NCBI GenBank assembly: GCA_040954595.2
Contig: CM082589.2
Span: forward strand, 806,001 to 870,000
From: Balanoglossus misakiensis
Lineage: Eukaryota; Hemichordata
DNA: 64,000 bases
Reading direction: 5' to 3'
A program made the position numbers and the translations under genes. Below the pieces are notes generated by a model, which saw only the letters and a list, made by a program, of their open reading frames with translations, ran no database searches and was not told where the DNA came from. Shown here piece after piece: positions 12,190-25,900 of this stretch (position 1 is the first letter of the stretch; each line of letters starts with the position of its first letter).

Positions 12190-13450
12190 GTGGTGAAAGT
12201 GTCTGGCCTCCAATTTGCTGGACATTGGTTGCACAACTCACATGTAGGCCGCCATCTTTGTTTTCATCGCCGAGGTGATGACCTCTTCATGACCTCAAAG
12301 TTGAGCTCACCTTGAAATGTGAGGGCGCTCACGCCGATGTTTTTTTTTTTACGAAATGTACTACAGGCCAACTGATAGCAACGCTCGTAGCAACCAGAAT
12401 GGAAATCAGGCACTATAATAAGGCAATTTGTACAATAGATCTAGACTTACCCAAGGAAACGAAAGCTATTCAAGGTAGACCACAACAGTACTATGAACAG
12501 TTAAACTGTTTATTAACGATTAAACCTTATTTATTATTTACATCAAGAGTGTTAGACAACTTTAAAGAATTACACAAAATGCTATTTACAGTGCAAATTA
12601 TAAGATGTTCGTTTGACACATAAGATAACAAAATTTCAGAACGGCGTGTGGAGCAAAACTGTGCTGATATAAACACAGCAAAACATTCAAAACGATAAAG
12701 CTTGCCCGAAGACTTGTTATGTGATTAGTTCAGGTTGGAGTTGTGCAGGCATCAAGATCATATACGTCTATTGGATTGTCAGAATTTAACATAACCGACG
12801 GAATAAATTAACGTAAATATCAATGTTATGATAAGCTTTGCACAAATATTAATTTTTCGCCCCATTTAAACTTATCCCCCCCCCTTAATTGTGTAACATC
12901 AAGTGTAAATGCAAAAAAATGACAAGAATCTGAGCTTTATGTATGTTGCTAACGGAGAGAACTACCTAACGACAGCGCAACCACCTGTTGAAGGCTACAA
13001 TGCATTTGGTCCTGGACAGAGAAAATATCTTCTGTGTGTATATCTGTGATTTGGTGCACAAGAAATTCGATTAAAGCAGTGTTTTTCCGACATACATCTG
13101 GCAATGATCTACCGAACTTCCACGTGACTGAGACATTTTGCTTCGATATTTTGTAATCCATATCTGTAGAAGTTAAAATACTATTTCACGTTTCACTGAT
13201 TGTCTCGAGCTCGCGGCCATCGTCTCTGACAAGGTCACCATGGTTACGTGCAATATTCTTAAAGGCTTCATAAGGATTGAGAATCGATATCCTCTGCTCT
13301 GCCAACCGTTCTCTGATTGTACAAATACAATAATCTCTAAAGCTTTAAAAAATACTTTGGTTGATTTTATCAGTAGTACTGAACTATAAAGGTAAATAAT
13401 CGAACTGTTTCCCACAACACACTCCTCAAATTGAGTTGTTTTCTCAAACA
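12190..13450. other. Intergenic / 3' UTR of the ankyrin gene
   Basis: Region between the ERICH1 start and the ankyrin-gene stop. Minus-strand AATAAA hexamers at 12509-12514 and 12530-12535 may end the ankyrin transcript. A 70-codon minus frame at 12949-13161 starts with ATG but shows no recognised domain and no convincing link to the gene upstream, so I do not call it. Confidence 0.5.
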
Positions 13451-15969
13451 TCAAGACCTCTTTTTGTTGGTCGATTTCTTGACCTGCGTAGGTCCCGTGT
13501 GTTTGTGGGAAATAGTTCCTCTTCCAGGTTTCGTTTCGAGTTCATTATTGTTTTGTATTACATTCTTCTCTTTCTTTTCATTTTTATCCTTTGTTATTTT
13601 CGGTCCGTTTCTTTCCTCTTTCCTCGGTTCTTTTTCTTTCCCCTGTTCCTTGTCTTTCGATTTCTTCTTCTCATCACACTTTTCATCATTCTTCGTCTTC
13701 TTATTTTCCTCTGTCGCCATTTTGTCTCCTCTCTTGTTTTTCTTTTTAGATTTCCCATCCTGTCCACTGAGGGCGTCGTGCTGACCTTTACTCTGTTTCC
13801 CATGATCCTCCAGATCTTCAGTCTTATCTGAAATTTTGACGGTTTTTGGCGTTCCTTTTGATGTTTTGGTACTACTTTTGTCCGAAGCGTCGTCTTTGGA
13901 AGAAACACCTGAAGCATCGCTTTTCAATGACCTTGAACTTTTTCCCGACCCGGGTCGCTCAGGTTTCAAGTGACTGTCCGATTTGTCCGGAGAGGGTCTG
14001 GTCTGTTTCTCCGATTTCGCCTCCTCTGTTTTGCGTTCTTTCGATTTCTTCCTGTGTCTCTTCGGTGACCCCTTTGGTGTTGGTGACTTTTCTTCTTCAA
14101 GGTCAACTTCTCCGTTCAGTTCCCGTTCCCAATCTGAATCTTCGTCGTGAATCGGATGTCCGGCTCTTATCGCTTTTTGTTTCCTTTCTTGGTATTCGAC
14201 TTCGGCTCTGTGTGGAAATTCAAAATAATTGTTTAATTTTTATACTAAAAGGGCAGATCCACTTTAAGTTGTACGAGGAAAAAGAACGACGATAAAATTA
14301 AAGGTAAAACACTAGAACCCCACATCCGACTTGTAAACAGATAACTATAATTGTAGAGTGTTACGTGTGTTAAGACACCATTTTCCTATTAATTTCTGCT
14401 GGAAAAGAAATTAGAAAGTTAAACTTTTTAACATCAATAGCATTGAAAATCACAGCGCCTGATCATGCGTCGCCAGGGCAACGATATCAATAGAGGATAA
14501 TAGATAACGAATTTCAATATGAAGATGTTAACATTGATACGTTAAAGGTTTTGACAAAGAATTTTATTTCAATAGGCAATTGCTAACCATGGATTCATTG
14601 ATTGCATTATTCGATTATTATACAACAGCAGATGTAACTGAGATAGGTGACAAATTGATCATGAGATGAATAACACGGACATGTGCAATGGATTGTGCAT
14701 ATTACACTCGTGCAATTAAATTACGAGATTTGTAATGAGATGTTCTACAAATAGCGACGAGGTGGACAGTCAAACTTAGAAAATAGTAATGAAAATAATT
14801 TTGTCTCCAAGTCTAAAGAAAGAGCTGTATACAAAAAGTGATAGAAAATATCACAAACAACGGTGCATTTCTTTAGGTTTACGTAGAAATGTGTTGTTAA
14901 TAAGTAAGATGAATAAAACGTAAATAAGAAAGTGACAATTTTCTGGATCGACGAATAACGAATAATGCAATCAAAACCAGCATGGTTGAAGGACAGGCCT
15001 TCAGAAAATTCTTAATTTTGCGAGGTGTTGACCTTTGACCGTTACTGGTTCAGGTTCAGGTTCGGGTTCAAGTTCAGGAATGAGCACATCAAGGTCCTCA
15101 TCCTCCCAATCATAATCCGAATCACTTTCCTCGACGTCAGACGATGGAATTTCTGCAGTTGTTCCGAATTTTCTGACGATGGATAGTTTCTTGTAGCTTC
15201 TCCTTTGTGCATTTTCCCATTCTGCACTGTGAAGTTGAAGTTGTTTCGCATGTCGTTACCCAGAATTCACTGCAAAGTGCGCATGCCTGATCCTTATTTA
15301 TGCAATTTGTTGCAAATAGGTCTCTGGACGTGTCATTTTTCATATTAGTAAAACAAAACAAAACAAAACAAAACAAAAGAACACAAAACAACACATCAGG
15401 ACTGGAATAGCACCGTCACATCACATTACAAAGCATAACAACAACACTCTTTAACTTACACTTCTAAAAACTTGACGCATTCTTTATGTCCGTAGACGTC
15501 GGCAACTTTCTTCGGCGTATCTCCGTACTTGTCCGGGCGATCCATGGGTGCGTTGAGTTTGTGTAAGACTTTGAGGGCGCTTAGCTTTCCTCCTTCTGCT
15601 GCAAAGTGCGCAGGCGTATAGCCCGTGTCTGTACGAGACCCCGATTTTGAGCCGCTGTCGATCAGGATTCGGATACACTCGGCATGCCCTGTAATAGTCA
15701 ATGTTCATGAAATCTAGTATTTATTTTCTTGATGCATACATTTCAATCATGCATTAGCCTATATCCTTAGCCTATATGGTAAACAGAATACTTGTCCAAG
15801 TTCGAAGGAAGTTCTTTTCCAACTTACCTTTGATTGCAGCCCAGTGTAACGGGGTCCTGTTATTCCATTCGAGGTCTTTTTGATTGACGTCATACTTCTG
15901 ACTGTCAATCAACTCTTCCAGCAAATCGCTGTCACCCATGGACGCAGATTCGTGCAACTCTGACATCAT
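13451..15969 (-). CDS. Ankyrin-repeat protein, ANKRD66-like, with long charged tail; complete
   Basis: Exons 15969-15828, 15688-15460, 15226-15033 and 14205-13451 join in phases 1, 2 and 1 to 439 codons plus stop. Residues ~5-125 form about three ankyrin repeats: LHESASMGDSDLLEELI, RTPLHWAAIKGHAECIRILI, YTPAHFAAEGGKLSALKVL, then GDTPKKVADVYGHKECVKFL. An acidic segment follows, rich in SDYDWEDEDLD with a run of EP dipeptides. The last ~250 residues are almost wholly Lys/Glu/Ser and read as disordered; they end KKSTNKKRS. Ankyrin repeats bind protein partners; I know of no enzymatic role. The repeat block and the AEWENAQ / EYQERKQKAIRAGHP region resemble vertebrate ANKRD66, but the long tail is unusual for that family. 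The start is the first of two adjacent ATGs in frame. The exon-4 acceptor (second AG of CACACAGAG) was chosen by phase and is the least certain junction. Confidence 0.75.
15349..15378. repeat. (AAAAC)n microsatellite
   Basis: About six tandem AAAAC units in intron 2 of the ankyrin gene. Confidence 0.9.
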
Positions 15970-17097
15970 CACAGCCGGAATATTTACTCGGCCAAACAAA
16001 ATGATAATTATAAGATTGTCGTTCCCGTCTATGTCCTATCGATAATGCGGTTACATGTTCAACCTACAAGATAAAAAAAAGAATGAGTATCGTTTTATTG
16101 ATTTGAACAATACTTCTACAACTTCAATTTAAAAACAGCCCTCTAAGATCTATAATATGATCGTTACGACCCAGAGATTGCACACAATATAATTTGCGTT
16201 AGTTGAAAGACGCTCGTTCATGGACAAGTTTCATTTACAAGGAACTGCAATCAAAAGCTTTTGCACCTGCCATGGCCGCTTCAATTGCATCCGGACAGGA
16301 ACTTACTAAACCACTGGAGAACGTTGAATTCACTTGTTACATGTATAGTGGCCAATATAGAAAGACGAACGAGCAAAAACGACCGATAATAAAAATTCTT
16401 TCGAACTAAAAAACGGAAATGAAAGCAAACCGCCGCGGATGACCAATAAGAGCCGGGTTTAATCATAATGGACGTTTTGGTTAGCTGGGGCTACCGAAAT
16501 AGTGTAATTTCGAGAATTGATTAATGATATGCAAAGAATTCTAACTGTAACCCGTATTATCGTGTCTTCTTTATTACAAGGGGTACTTTTGATCGATCGA
16601 TATCTGTAACTTGAATCAAATTGAATTTAAACAACAATATCAATAGTGGTGTGATTATGTTGGTGCTCTTTATAAACATTTCGCTCACATTTCACAGGGT
16701 CAGAAAGAGGTGAACTCCCTAGAGATTTCCATTTACAGAATTTAAAGCGAAGGGTGCCGACTGGGGTCAACAATAGGCAAGCACACCCTCGTCGTGTAAA
16801 GACTGCTCCCTTGGGGCTATTTCATTGAATCCATAATGGTTCGTCTTTTGTGCTGTGTGTACGTAACGATCGTTTTACTGGGCAAAGACGTCTTATGTTC
16901 TTCGCTTTTGGCCAGTAGCTTCGGTTGATCTTGCACATTTTACAAGTCCACCATAAACCGTTAGTCCTGGCACAATTGGAAAACTATTTCTTGATTAAAG
17001 CAGAGAGTTTGAAGCGTGACACACCGTGAAGGTACCACAGAACGTTTCATGGTGTCACGCATACACGAACGCCATTTGTTTACACACACCTGGTAAC

Positions 17098-17590
17098 CAT
17101 GCGTAAGTCGCAGGGTTTCATTGTATTAAAGCGTACACGTCGTTCAGACCATAACAGTTCTGTTGGGAAAGCCAAAGAAAGATTTGCTTCGCAGACCGAC
17201 TCGTACGTTAGTGCAATTTGATCTGAAGTACCGGACACCAAAGAAGTTGACGTGTTTTGGACTGACACATTCTTTAGACTACGGCACGGACAGTCATGAA
17301 ATAGCGGACTCCCAAGAAATTATGTCAACAGCAGCACAGTAATTCTGAGACCAACTCTTGAAGTACAAGAAAGCTCTTTGCGACAAAGACACATACATCC
17401 GACGGGATATACAAAACTTGACAGACCTCTGACCAGTCGTACCCAGTCAACTATCCTCAATAAAACCCTGGACGTACCACAGATAAAACAGACACATGGA
17501 AATAACACGGAGCTCCCATACCTGTCAAACTTCAGCAAAATAACCGACTTGATAAATCCGGATGCAGACATCGAAATAAGTCCATTCTAA
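17098..17590 (+). pseudogene. Unrecognised coding-like segment spread over three frames; possible frameshifted remnant
   Basis: Three open stretches follow each other with overlaps in different + frames. The first starts at the ATG at 17098 and runs 40 codons (MRKSQGFIVLKRTRRSD). The second reads RRPTRTLVQFDLKYRTPKK and ends STAAQ. The third reads LPRNYVNSSTVILRPTLEV and ends in a TAA after DADIEISPF, at about 17590. Each has a plausible polar composition, but none is a complete domain and the spacing leaves no room for introns. This is what one ORF broken by two frameshifts would look like, or it may be chance. I do not recognise the protein. Confidence 0.25.
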
Positions 17591-18633
17591 TGCTGTTACA
17601 GACCCCAAACAAGGTGGTAGAAACAGAACATTTCTTCGGGGTTACCCCATGGTCTGGTTTGTTATTGATTGTCAGTTTTTTTAATCTCACTGTGCACTGT
17701 GCACACTCCGACCACTTAGTTATTGACTGGTGCTTCAATGTCTGGACCTTTTTGTTGTTGTGTTGACCCACTCTGCATAATAATAGCCGGAGTCGGTAAA
17801 ATCAATGGTCCTGAGCAAACCGTGTCCGCTTAACTTAAATAGGCCCGTAAATGATCGTTATACTTGGTAACCCCTTATTTGCCGACCAAATAGGGATCCT
17901 CATCCATGCAGCAAATCTCAAACACGCGCAGAACTGTTGCCATGACGCAGCTGTTGCTAAGGAAATTGAAATGTCCAGTATTTCCAGTTATTTTACTGGC
18001 TTGACAAATAGAAAAAATACCAATTCTTGTACTTTGTTCCATTAAAATTCCCACCAGTCATACTTAACATCTACAGATCAATTAACTGGCACAGGCACTT
18101 GTGTTATTTTTATCACCACGTCCATTATGACCCACTTTTTCGACAATTAGGGTTTTACGCGACTCACTTTATATCTACTTTGTTTGTACACAACTTTTCA
18201 GGATTTTATTGACTGTGTGAACATAAAATGGGACATTATCGATTAAACATGTCCAACATGTGGCCGGTTTTACTCATACTGGGACAGGCATATCGTTTTC
18301 TTATTATTTATTAACAAAATCGGTCAATATTGACATAATTTTCAGAATTATACAATTCAATTTAGGCCTATGGTTATTACCGATTTGTTTTTCTCTTTGC
18401 CCGGAAACGTCCGCCATTACTCAACAGAGAAGGAGCGGGTCTCTTGAACGCCAGAATAAAACTAAGAGCTTGAAAGCCCCATCTGGGCCTTCGAACTGCA
18501 AGGATTGTGAAAATATTGATTATATTGCTTTGGGAAAACGAATGTGAAAACAGCGTAATGGCGACGCTGTGTCGTAGAGATGTTAACATTGGATTAATAA
18601 CTAGTACAACAACCAGGCTGATTTACCACATGC

Positions 18634-18783
18634 CGTTTCCTTGGAAACGAGAACTTAGTATTCAGTGGAGGCATAAGTTGTCATGATTGCTAGTATGCAC
18701 TGTTACAAAAATCAAACCGTCTGATGTTGAAACGAGAATGAAAACGTGTTCGTGCATACGCTCAGACGGTTGCTGTGGCAACC
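18634..18783. promoter_or_regulatory. Two palindromic RFX-type X-box motifs
   Basis: CGTTTCCTTGGAAACG (18634-18649) and GGTTGCTGTGGCAACC (18768-18783) are each self-complementary outside the centre and fit the X-box pattern GTNRCC-spacer-RGYAAC bound by RFX factors. They lie about 2.7 kb upstream of the ankyrin gene start, so the target gene is unclear. Confidence 0.35.
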
Positions 18784-19263
18784 AGTGTCCGATTTGTTAT
18801 TAATGCGCTGGTAGCATCTGTAGGCTTTCCTGGCAAAAGGCATATCTCAAAAATCTTGCCATCCACTTTCGCTAAAAGACTTAAAACAAATCTGTTGTCA
18901 GAAAATTGCGTGAATTGCCCGTTGGATAATGCAGTAAAATCACCGTGTACAAATATCATGCAATATATAATACAGCTCAAAAGGGTCTTGACCCGAGCTG
19001 ACTCACCAATCATGAAATCGTGATAAATGACATACTTTTTGGACTGCAAGATTGTCTCTCTGATAAGACAGGAAAAAAATAGCTGTTTGTCAGATTTTGA
19101 TTGAATTTTTGTGATAAGTGCGTAATACCAGTATTTACCGCTAATTGTTTGATTCTATGATGTTATTTTTTTGACACGTGCCAATGCTTAAAACTGAACC
19201 GACACACCTTAGTGTCACTGTGCCCGCATTTGTCGACTGTCATGGCAACGTAATCTGATCGTG

Positions 19264-19280
19264 TACACACACACACACAC
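19264..19280. repeat. (AC)n microsatellite
   Basis: About eight uninterrupted AC dinucleotides. Confidence 0.9.
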
Positions 19281-22200
19281 GTATCACAGCTTGATTATTC
19301 CCCACGCAGTGCATAACACCACCAGACAATTTCTATATGGTCGTGATTTAAAAAGGAATGCCACGATTTATATTTGAAACAGCTGATACTGAAAAGCCAG
19401 GTGATATCGATTTCCAAATTTTGGTAAATGAATTCGGCAGAATTTAGAAAAAGATTCACACACACCTGTTCTCCGCACCTAGGGGCCCTCCGTAAAGACC
19501 GACCATATAGCTGCCCGACAGCAATGATTTGCCTACGTACGTTCGAGATTCGTGATCTCGTCTGCATGTCACGTGATTTCGTTCCTGTCAACGATCACAG
19601 GAGTAAATCTTTGGTTGCTAAGCTACCTAAACTTGAAGTTTGCTCTACTAATCTATTTAACCTACCGAAACAAACACAAGTGGATTCTCGTTGTACAACG
19701 CTCATACTTGTCGCTATGGCACAGTGCGCAATATTACTGATATTATGTCAAACACCATGAAATATTCAACGATACAGAACTCAACTTCATCTATAATTTC
19801 CACTAGTTGGTCATAGCATTGGATGCATAATTACAGATCAAATCAAAGTGTTTGTCATCTCACCAGAAGTCAAAATGGAATGTACGGACAACGCGTACAT
19901 AAATCCGTTATACAAACAAAAAACAAAATAGGTTTAAGAACCAATTTGAGATATCAAGTATCCAGCAAACAAACCAAAACCAATGTCTAGCCTAGGATTA
20001 CCTCATACAAACCACAGTCCCTCAAGAAAGACGGTGTGTGAACGAGGGGATTAGCTGAAGGATGCGCATTATGGTCACCTGACCATCTTAGAGTTGCGCT
20101 TTTTCCTTGGAAGCAAGCGACAGTCGCTCTCCTATCTACGATGATTTTCCCGATATGTTAGTTATGTTTCAAGTATATTCCAAAGGTTCACCTCCAAAAA
20201 CAAAATAACATCAAAGAAAAAACCTTGGAAATCTAAAACGCCTTCCCACAACTCCTTGTACGCTGGCACCATATTGTTCAAACCTCTTCACTCTCTATTC
20301 TTTTCTCTTCTAATGTTTCTCTCGTGAAACTTGAGATTCTCGCCACCGATAGAAATAACCACCTTTAATGAACTGAGGTGACGTCAACAGCAAGTGAAAT
20401 TTGTGTTTGTCACGCCAGAAGTTATTCAAATTTCAACAGAATCTTTTCAGCATGATTCTTGAAACCCTTATTGTGGCATGCGTTTGCGAGTGACGTTAAA
20501 GTTGCCCTTTTGAACCACAATTCAACATAAACTGCGAAAAGTCGACGCAAATGACGTATTGTGTCGATCTCACAAGAGTATGAACTGTCCTCGGGTTGTC
20601 GCTACCGCACACACCATTGTCAGAAAACCCCAGACAGTTGTTCTGCGTCCTTCAACAAAAGTCAACTAATCGTTGAACACAATGGAAACATTGCTAGGAG
20701 ATTGTTCTCAAAAGACAAAAACTCTCGCAGAAAAAAATACTTCTCTGCGGAGTCTAACTTATTTCTATTCTTAATCTGAAGCACAGTAAAGCTTCGATTC
20801 ACGATTCTCCCATTTCAATTATCTGGCTATACAATTCACCTGGCTCAAATTGGCCGATTTGCGACTTTGAAACATGATAACAAAAACAAGAGATCGTTTT
20901 CAATAACTTCTCCAGTTTCAGCTTCCACTTCGTTCTGCCACAAGCGTTACGCAACCCCAAGAAACCAACTTTTAATATAACTGTCGCTATTTGTACTTGT
21001 ACTATTCTTTTTTTCACCATTCACACTCGCAGCCCCTCGCGAATTTGCATTCTTTGTTCGTGTTTGCAAACATTCCAAACATAGCGGTAACGTTTTATTT
21101 GGGTAATGGCTTTTCCCTTCAAATCGGTTCCGATCGATTTGAGAAGGTACAAAACAAACACTACTCTTTTGGATTATGCAAGAATGTACCCAGTATAGCA
21201 TGGCGGAGTTATAAATACTTGTCCAAAACGATCGATAGCGAGCGAAAATAACTCATCTAATACTCATACTGTTAAAAACACGAGTAGCTAAGCTAATTAG
21301 ACGCATACTTGTATGTCAAGACAGTACAAGACAAGTGATGAGATAGTGTGAACGTTACGATTTGAAGTTGCCTGAATAAATTGCTATCAGTTTGAGTGTT
21401 ACGATTGAAAACATATACACACCGGACAATTGCGTTTGTATATGTGAACATGGATTACTCTTATATGTATCCATGATGTGATATTGCTAGTATTCGAAAA
21501 ATTGGCTTCTTCACATTTCTGAGATTCTATACTAAACACCGGACGAGTTTGACCACGACGGTCAATCAGTACGTGGAGCCAGTGCAGTGTTGTACCTGGT
21601 TACCGGGGAACTCTGTACATGTATATTGCTTATATTGCTGGAGGTGTGAAAACGATATGTCAAATTTTCGATTGCAATTCATGCGAAATAAAACGTACCA
21701 AGGATCCCATTTTGTTGTTAATTTGAATAAGCCAATTAAATCTAGCCTAATGAGTTTCAAGGATCACTTGGAAGAAACTTTGGTTTGGTAGAACCATATG
21801 TACTGAGTTGTGTGATATAAAGTTTAACACAGATATCCAGAACGCGTTGAGTACCTGTGTGGGTGTAGTACATACCTATACTTGGCACCGTTACAACCAT
21901 ATAACGGTGTTGGTGGACTTTGAACTGCTTGTCGACAACCTCAGACTGCCTGGAAGCGCTGTAGAGAAATCACCATGAAATCAGACAAACCAGAAACAGA
22001 TCTCCAAAAATCCACACCAAAGTTGAAATGTGTATCAACGGTGTTCACTGTTCTGGTCTTCAAAAGCAGAAAGCCTGAGACGCTATACGATGTCAATATA
22101 TTGTTTGTAGTCAATCGTGTTTGTCGCTATGTGAGGTTTGGGTTTTACGAGTCTACCAATGAATGCGGTGTGAATAATGGACAGCACACAAGAGTGTGAT

Positions 22201-22744
22201 CGGCTAGACAATAGCATTCCATGTGAACCGGTCAGCACTGTGCTGGTCACCAAAACAATGTTATCTCGTTGTTGGACAGAAACACACCACCTTTTATTTC
22301 AAACAATATAGAACTGCTGGTATCAAACCCTAGCTAATAAATAAGGGAGAGGTCGAGACTGGCGCATTCGTAACAGTAACCTATAAATTGGTTTTTGTAG
22401 TTTATCATCCAAAATACACAGAAATGTAATCGATTCTGATTGAACACAGCAAAGGTACAGCAACTCCATAGAATTAAAACGTACCTCATTTATACCTTGG
22501 TTGGGAACTAGAATGGGAGAGTGTCCTTAACATCACTTGAACCAAACAAGGGCAATTTGGTGTGACCCCTACTTCTAATTCGACTTCTGTAATGAAACCA
22601 AAGATAGTTTTCTAAGTCAACAATCCAAGTTGTCTATTAAATTTACTATACGAATGTCCGCAAGATATCACAAGCCTCAGAATGGACTCAGAAAAGTTTC
22701 AAAAATCAAACAGACCACTCACAAAAATAGAATGAATATACTTT

Positions 22745-22750
22745 TTTATT
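22745..22750 (-). terminator. Polyadenylation signal of ENOSF1
   Basis: The minus strand reads AATAAA here, about 210 nt past the ENOSF1 stop codon. Confidence 0.55.
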
Positions 22751-22957
22751 TTGGTATATATTTCCCAAGACTAAAGTACCACATAAATTTTCTCTATTCG
22801 AAATGAAGGCACCAAATATACAACATGTACTCTTTCTTTTTCTTGACAATCACCAGCCCCAAAGGTCAAATTGAACAAGTATCTTTACTAGATCTAATAT
22901 TTCAATCTTACATCAGGCCATCACCAAGGAATGTGGGTTTCATCATATTCTCTGTTT

Positions 22958-25900
22958 CTATGGAGACTTGAATTTGCCTTCCTTTATCAGCTGTTGCCAA
23001 GCTTTCCCGTTGGGATACTCGTAATCCGACAAAGATTCTGGTTTCATTTCTGTTGAGTATCCTGGAAGCTGAGAGAACATGGATAAGTTAGCAATACTTA
23101 TAGACCCACTCCAAGCCTTCTCCAGAATGATATGTTACACATTGCCTAGACTCTCTCACAGCCCATGGTTTGCTTCAAGGTTCTTCACTGACATGCCTTT
23201 TGGTGTTAGCTCACCAGAACCCATGAGGCTTGTAAGATCAACATCAGCTGACTGTGAGGGTGCACTCTACAACACTGAAATCACTCACCTGTGGTGGCAT
23301 ATAACAGGCCTTCTTGATAACGACTGGATCTTTGAAATGTTCATGAAGGTGATCCACATACTCAATTACCCTGTGTCACAGACAGAACATACAATGATTA
23401 ATATATTTTGGACAAAGTTGAAATCTAGGAAATATCAAAAATTTCATACACTGAAAACAAAAATATGTAAAAGAAATTTTCACCTGTTTTCTAGAGATCC
23501 AGACACACAGATATAATCAAATATACTGAGATGTTGAACCAATTCACAAAGTCCGACACCTCCAGCATGTGGGCACACAGGTACTGCAAGTAAAGGATAT
23601 AATGAAAAAGACATTCAATAAAACAACAGTATGGAGTTTTTTTAGTTTGATGGGTGGAGGAGGTAAACATTTAAAAAAAACATGCATATTTGAACACAAA
23701 TTGACTTCTGTTTCAAGATTTGTTAACATGCTTGCAATAGTGTTCCGAACAACTTATACAATATTTACAGATCTCGCCCTCATAAGCTGAGTCCAGGACC
23801 TCTTTCGTTTATAGCTTTGTAAGACACCGCAATGAGGACACTATCACAGAGGGCGCACAATAAAAATCCACAAGCTCATCTATGGACTTGGTCACATGAA
23901 ACTAACACAGAATAGAAGCTAATGACACCCAACCATAATGAAGAATAAGAAATAAGAAAGTCAGTGAAGTACAAACTTACTTCCAAATTTCTTAGCCATC
24001 AAGATAACGGCCAAATTTTCATTGACACCACCAAGTCGACAAGAATCAATCTGACAGAATTGTAAGGCTCCAGCCTGCATCAGTTGTTTGAAGATCACTC
24101 GGTTCTGAGCGTGTTCTCCTGTGGCAACCCCAATCCCAAGAGGATTCAATGCCTACAAAAAACAGAACTTCATAATACATGATTCCATCTACAATACTTT
24201 GAAATACATTGGCACAGACCGCTGATGACAGAGTGTAACAGATCGACTGTATAAAACACAAATACATCTTCATTTTGAATTTTGGCATTTCAATTCCTGA
24301 CCTTGGCTATAGCTGCATGTCCAAGTACATCATCGGGTGATGTTGGTTCTTCAATCCACCAGAGTTTGAACTCTTCAAGTTCTTTCATGTAGTCAATGGC
24401 TTCATTCACATCCCATCTCTGGTTGGCATCAGTCATCTGCAAAATATGAAAGTAACTGTAGAGTAGGAGTTGGTTTTCATCAATATACATCCATGTTCTT
24501 ATATCTGTCAAATCTTGCTCCAATACAAGTCATTCACTAAGTAAATTCTCATGGAATACTAGTATATGTATACACAGAAAATCACAGTCACACACAGACA
24601 GACAGACAGACAGACAGACAGACCCCTGATACAGGCAAACAATAACACTAGTAATTTACCATTTTATTCTCCCATCCAATCAGTTGCCTGATTAACGCAC
24701 ACCTTCTTTTATCGTCTTGCATATCAGCTCCAACTTTGACCTTGAACTTTGTCCAGCCTTCTTCCAGTGCTTTCTTACACAACTGCATCAATGAAAGAAA
24801 TGAAGAGATGTCAAAAAGGTCATCAAGACAATATCAGGCAACTTTCATGCTGTCAACTCTAGATTAGAACGTGACCAAGGAGTCTGGTGTATGCAACATT
24901 AAGGCCACCTCTATATAGTGGCCACTTTGTTACATTCCCAGTGCAATTATCATGTACATTAATTGACCTGTCTATAAAGGCCACCTGCCTATAAAAGCCA
25001 GTTTAGGAAAATCCCTTGACTGGCTGCTAAAGATATTTTTGTCTGTACCTGTGTTAAGGTCTCATCACTGTAACCAAGCCAACCAACAGATGTAGTGTAA
25101 GCAGGGAAACCAGACTTCAACATCATCTGTTCTGGAAGGTCACCAGAAGAAAAAAAAAGTCTTCTATCATCCTGTTCTCTTGTGTAATTATGTAACCATG
25201 ACAACATCAATTTAAGGGTGCGGATGTGTGGATATTTTTGCACCTAATTTGCCAGACCTTGATATGTTTTGTACAATATCAAGTTTCACTAAACAAACAT
25301 GAAACCTTGTTAAATATCAATGACCTATTCAATATAATGGATCAGATCTTACATTAAATTGACTTTCATATACATGTGAAAGTATCGTAAACTTTTGCTC
25401 CTAGTTTATGAAAACATAATCCAATGACCCTATAGTTTCTATGAGGCCTTCAGTTAGTGTTCAGCTGTGACAACAATTGGATAGCTTTGCAAAAGCAAAT
25501 AGTACTATACAAAAGACACAGAATATGTAAGTGTTCTTTGGAAATTTTGAAACACAACACCTTATATAAATCATACCATTATGGTGTGTATGATAACAGT
25601 TATGCAAGACTAACCTCTTTGTTGTTTTGTTGATGAATTTGATCTGAGAATTTCAAGGGCCTCTTCTTTGGTTAAAGCATCTGTTCTGTAGAGAAATGGT
25701 ACTCTTCAAAATTAGATATTAAAAAGCAAACAATCTTTAAAATATAGCTTGACAATACAAGAATATCATTTACTTACATATATCTAAAGTCAATGCACGA
25801 CACAAGCTTCTCAGGTTCCTGAAAAAGTAACAATTTCAAAATGTTGAGAGAATAAAAATGGTTGAAATGAACTCAAAAACCAATGTTATTAGCGATAATT

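Larger units (their letters stand above)
15970..22957. other. Seven-kilobase stretch without a confident gene
   Basis: Between the ankyrin gene and the end of ENOSF1 I find no open frame with a recognisable domain and no convincing exon chain. It holds an (AC)n tract at 19264-19280 and two palindromic X-box-like motifs near 18.6-18.8 kb. A set of overlapping coding-like frames lies at about 17098-17590, listed separately. Confidence 0.5.

Noticed and set aside
12949-13161. 70-codon minus frame beginning MDYKISKQN
   Set aside because: It lies past the ankyrin-gene stop with no clear splice link or homology; probably 3' UTR.
13431-14295. Hydrophobic + frames of 117-149 codons
   Set aside because: They are shadows of the Lys/Glu-rich tail exon of the ankyrin gene; poly-Lys/Glu codons read as Phe/Ser/Leu on the other strand.
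19428-19760. 110-codon + frame and an antisense 98-codon frame
   Set aside because: Both strands are open at once, without splice signals or domain features.
23079-23516. 145-codon + frame
   Set aside because: It lies antisense over ENOSF1 exon 13 and flanking introns, which are firmly supported on the minus strand.
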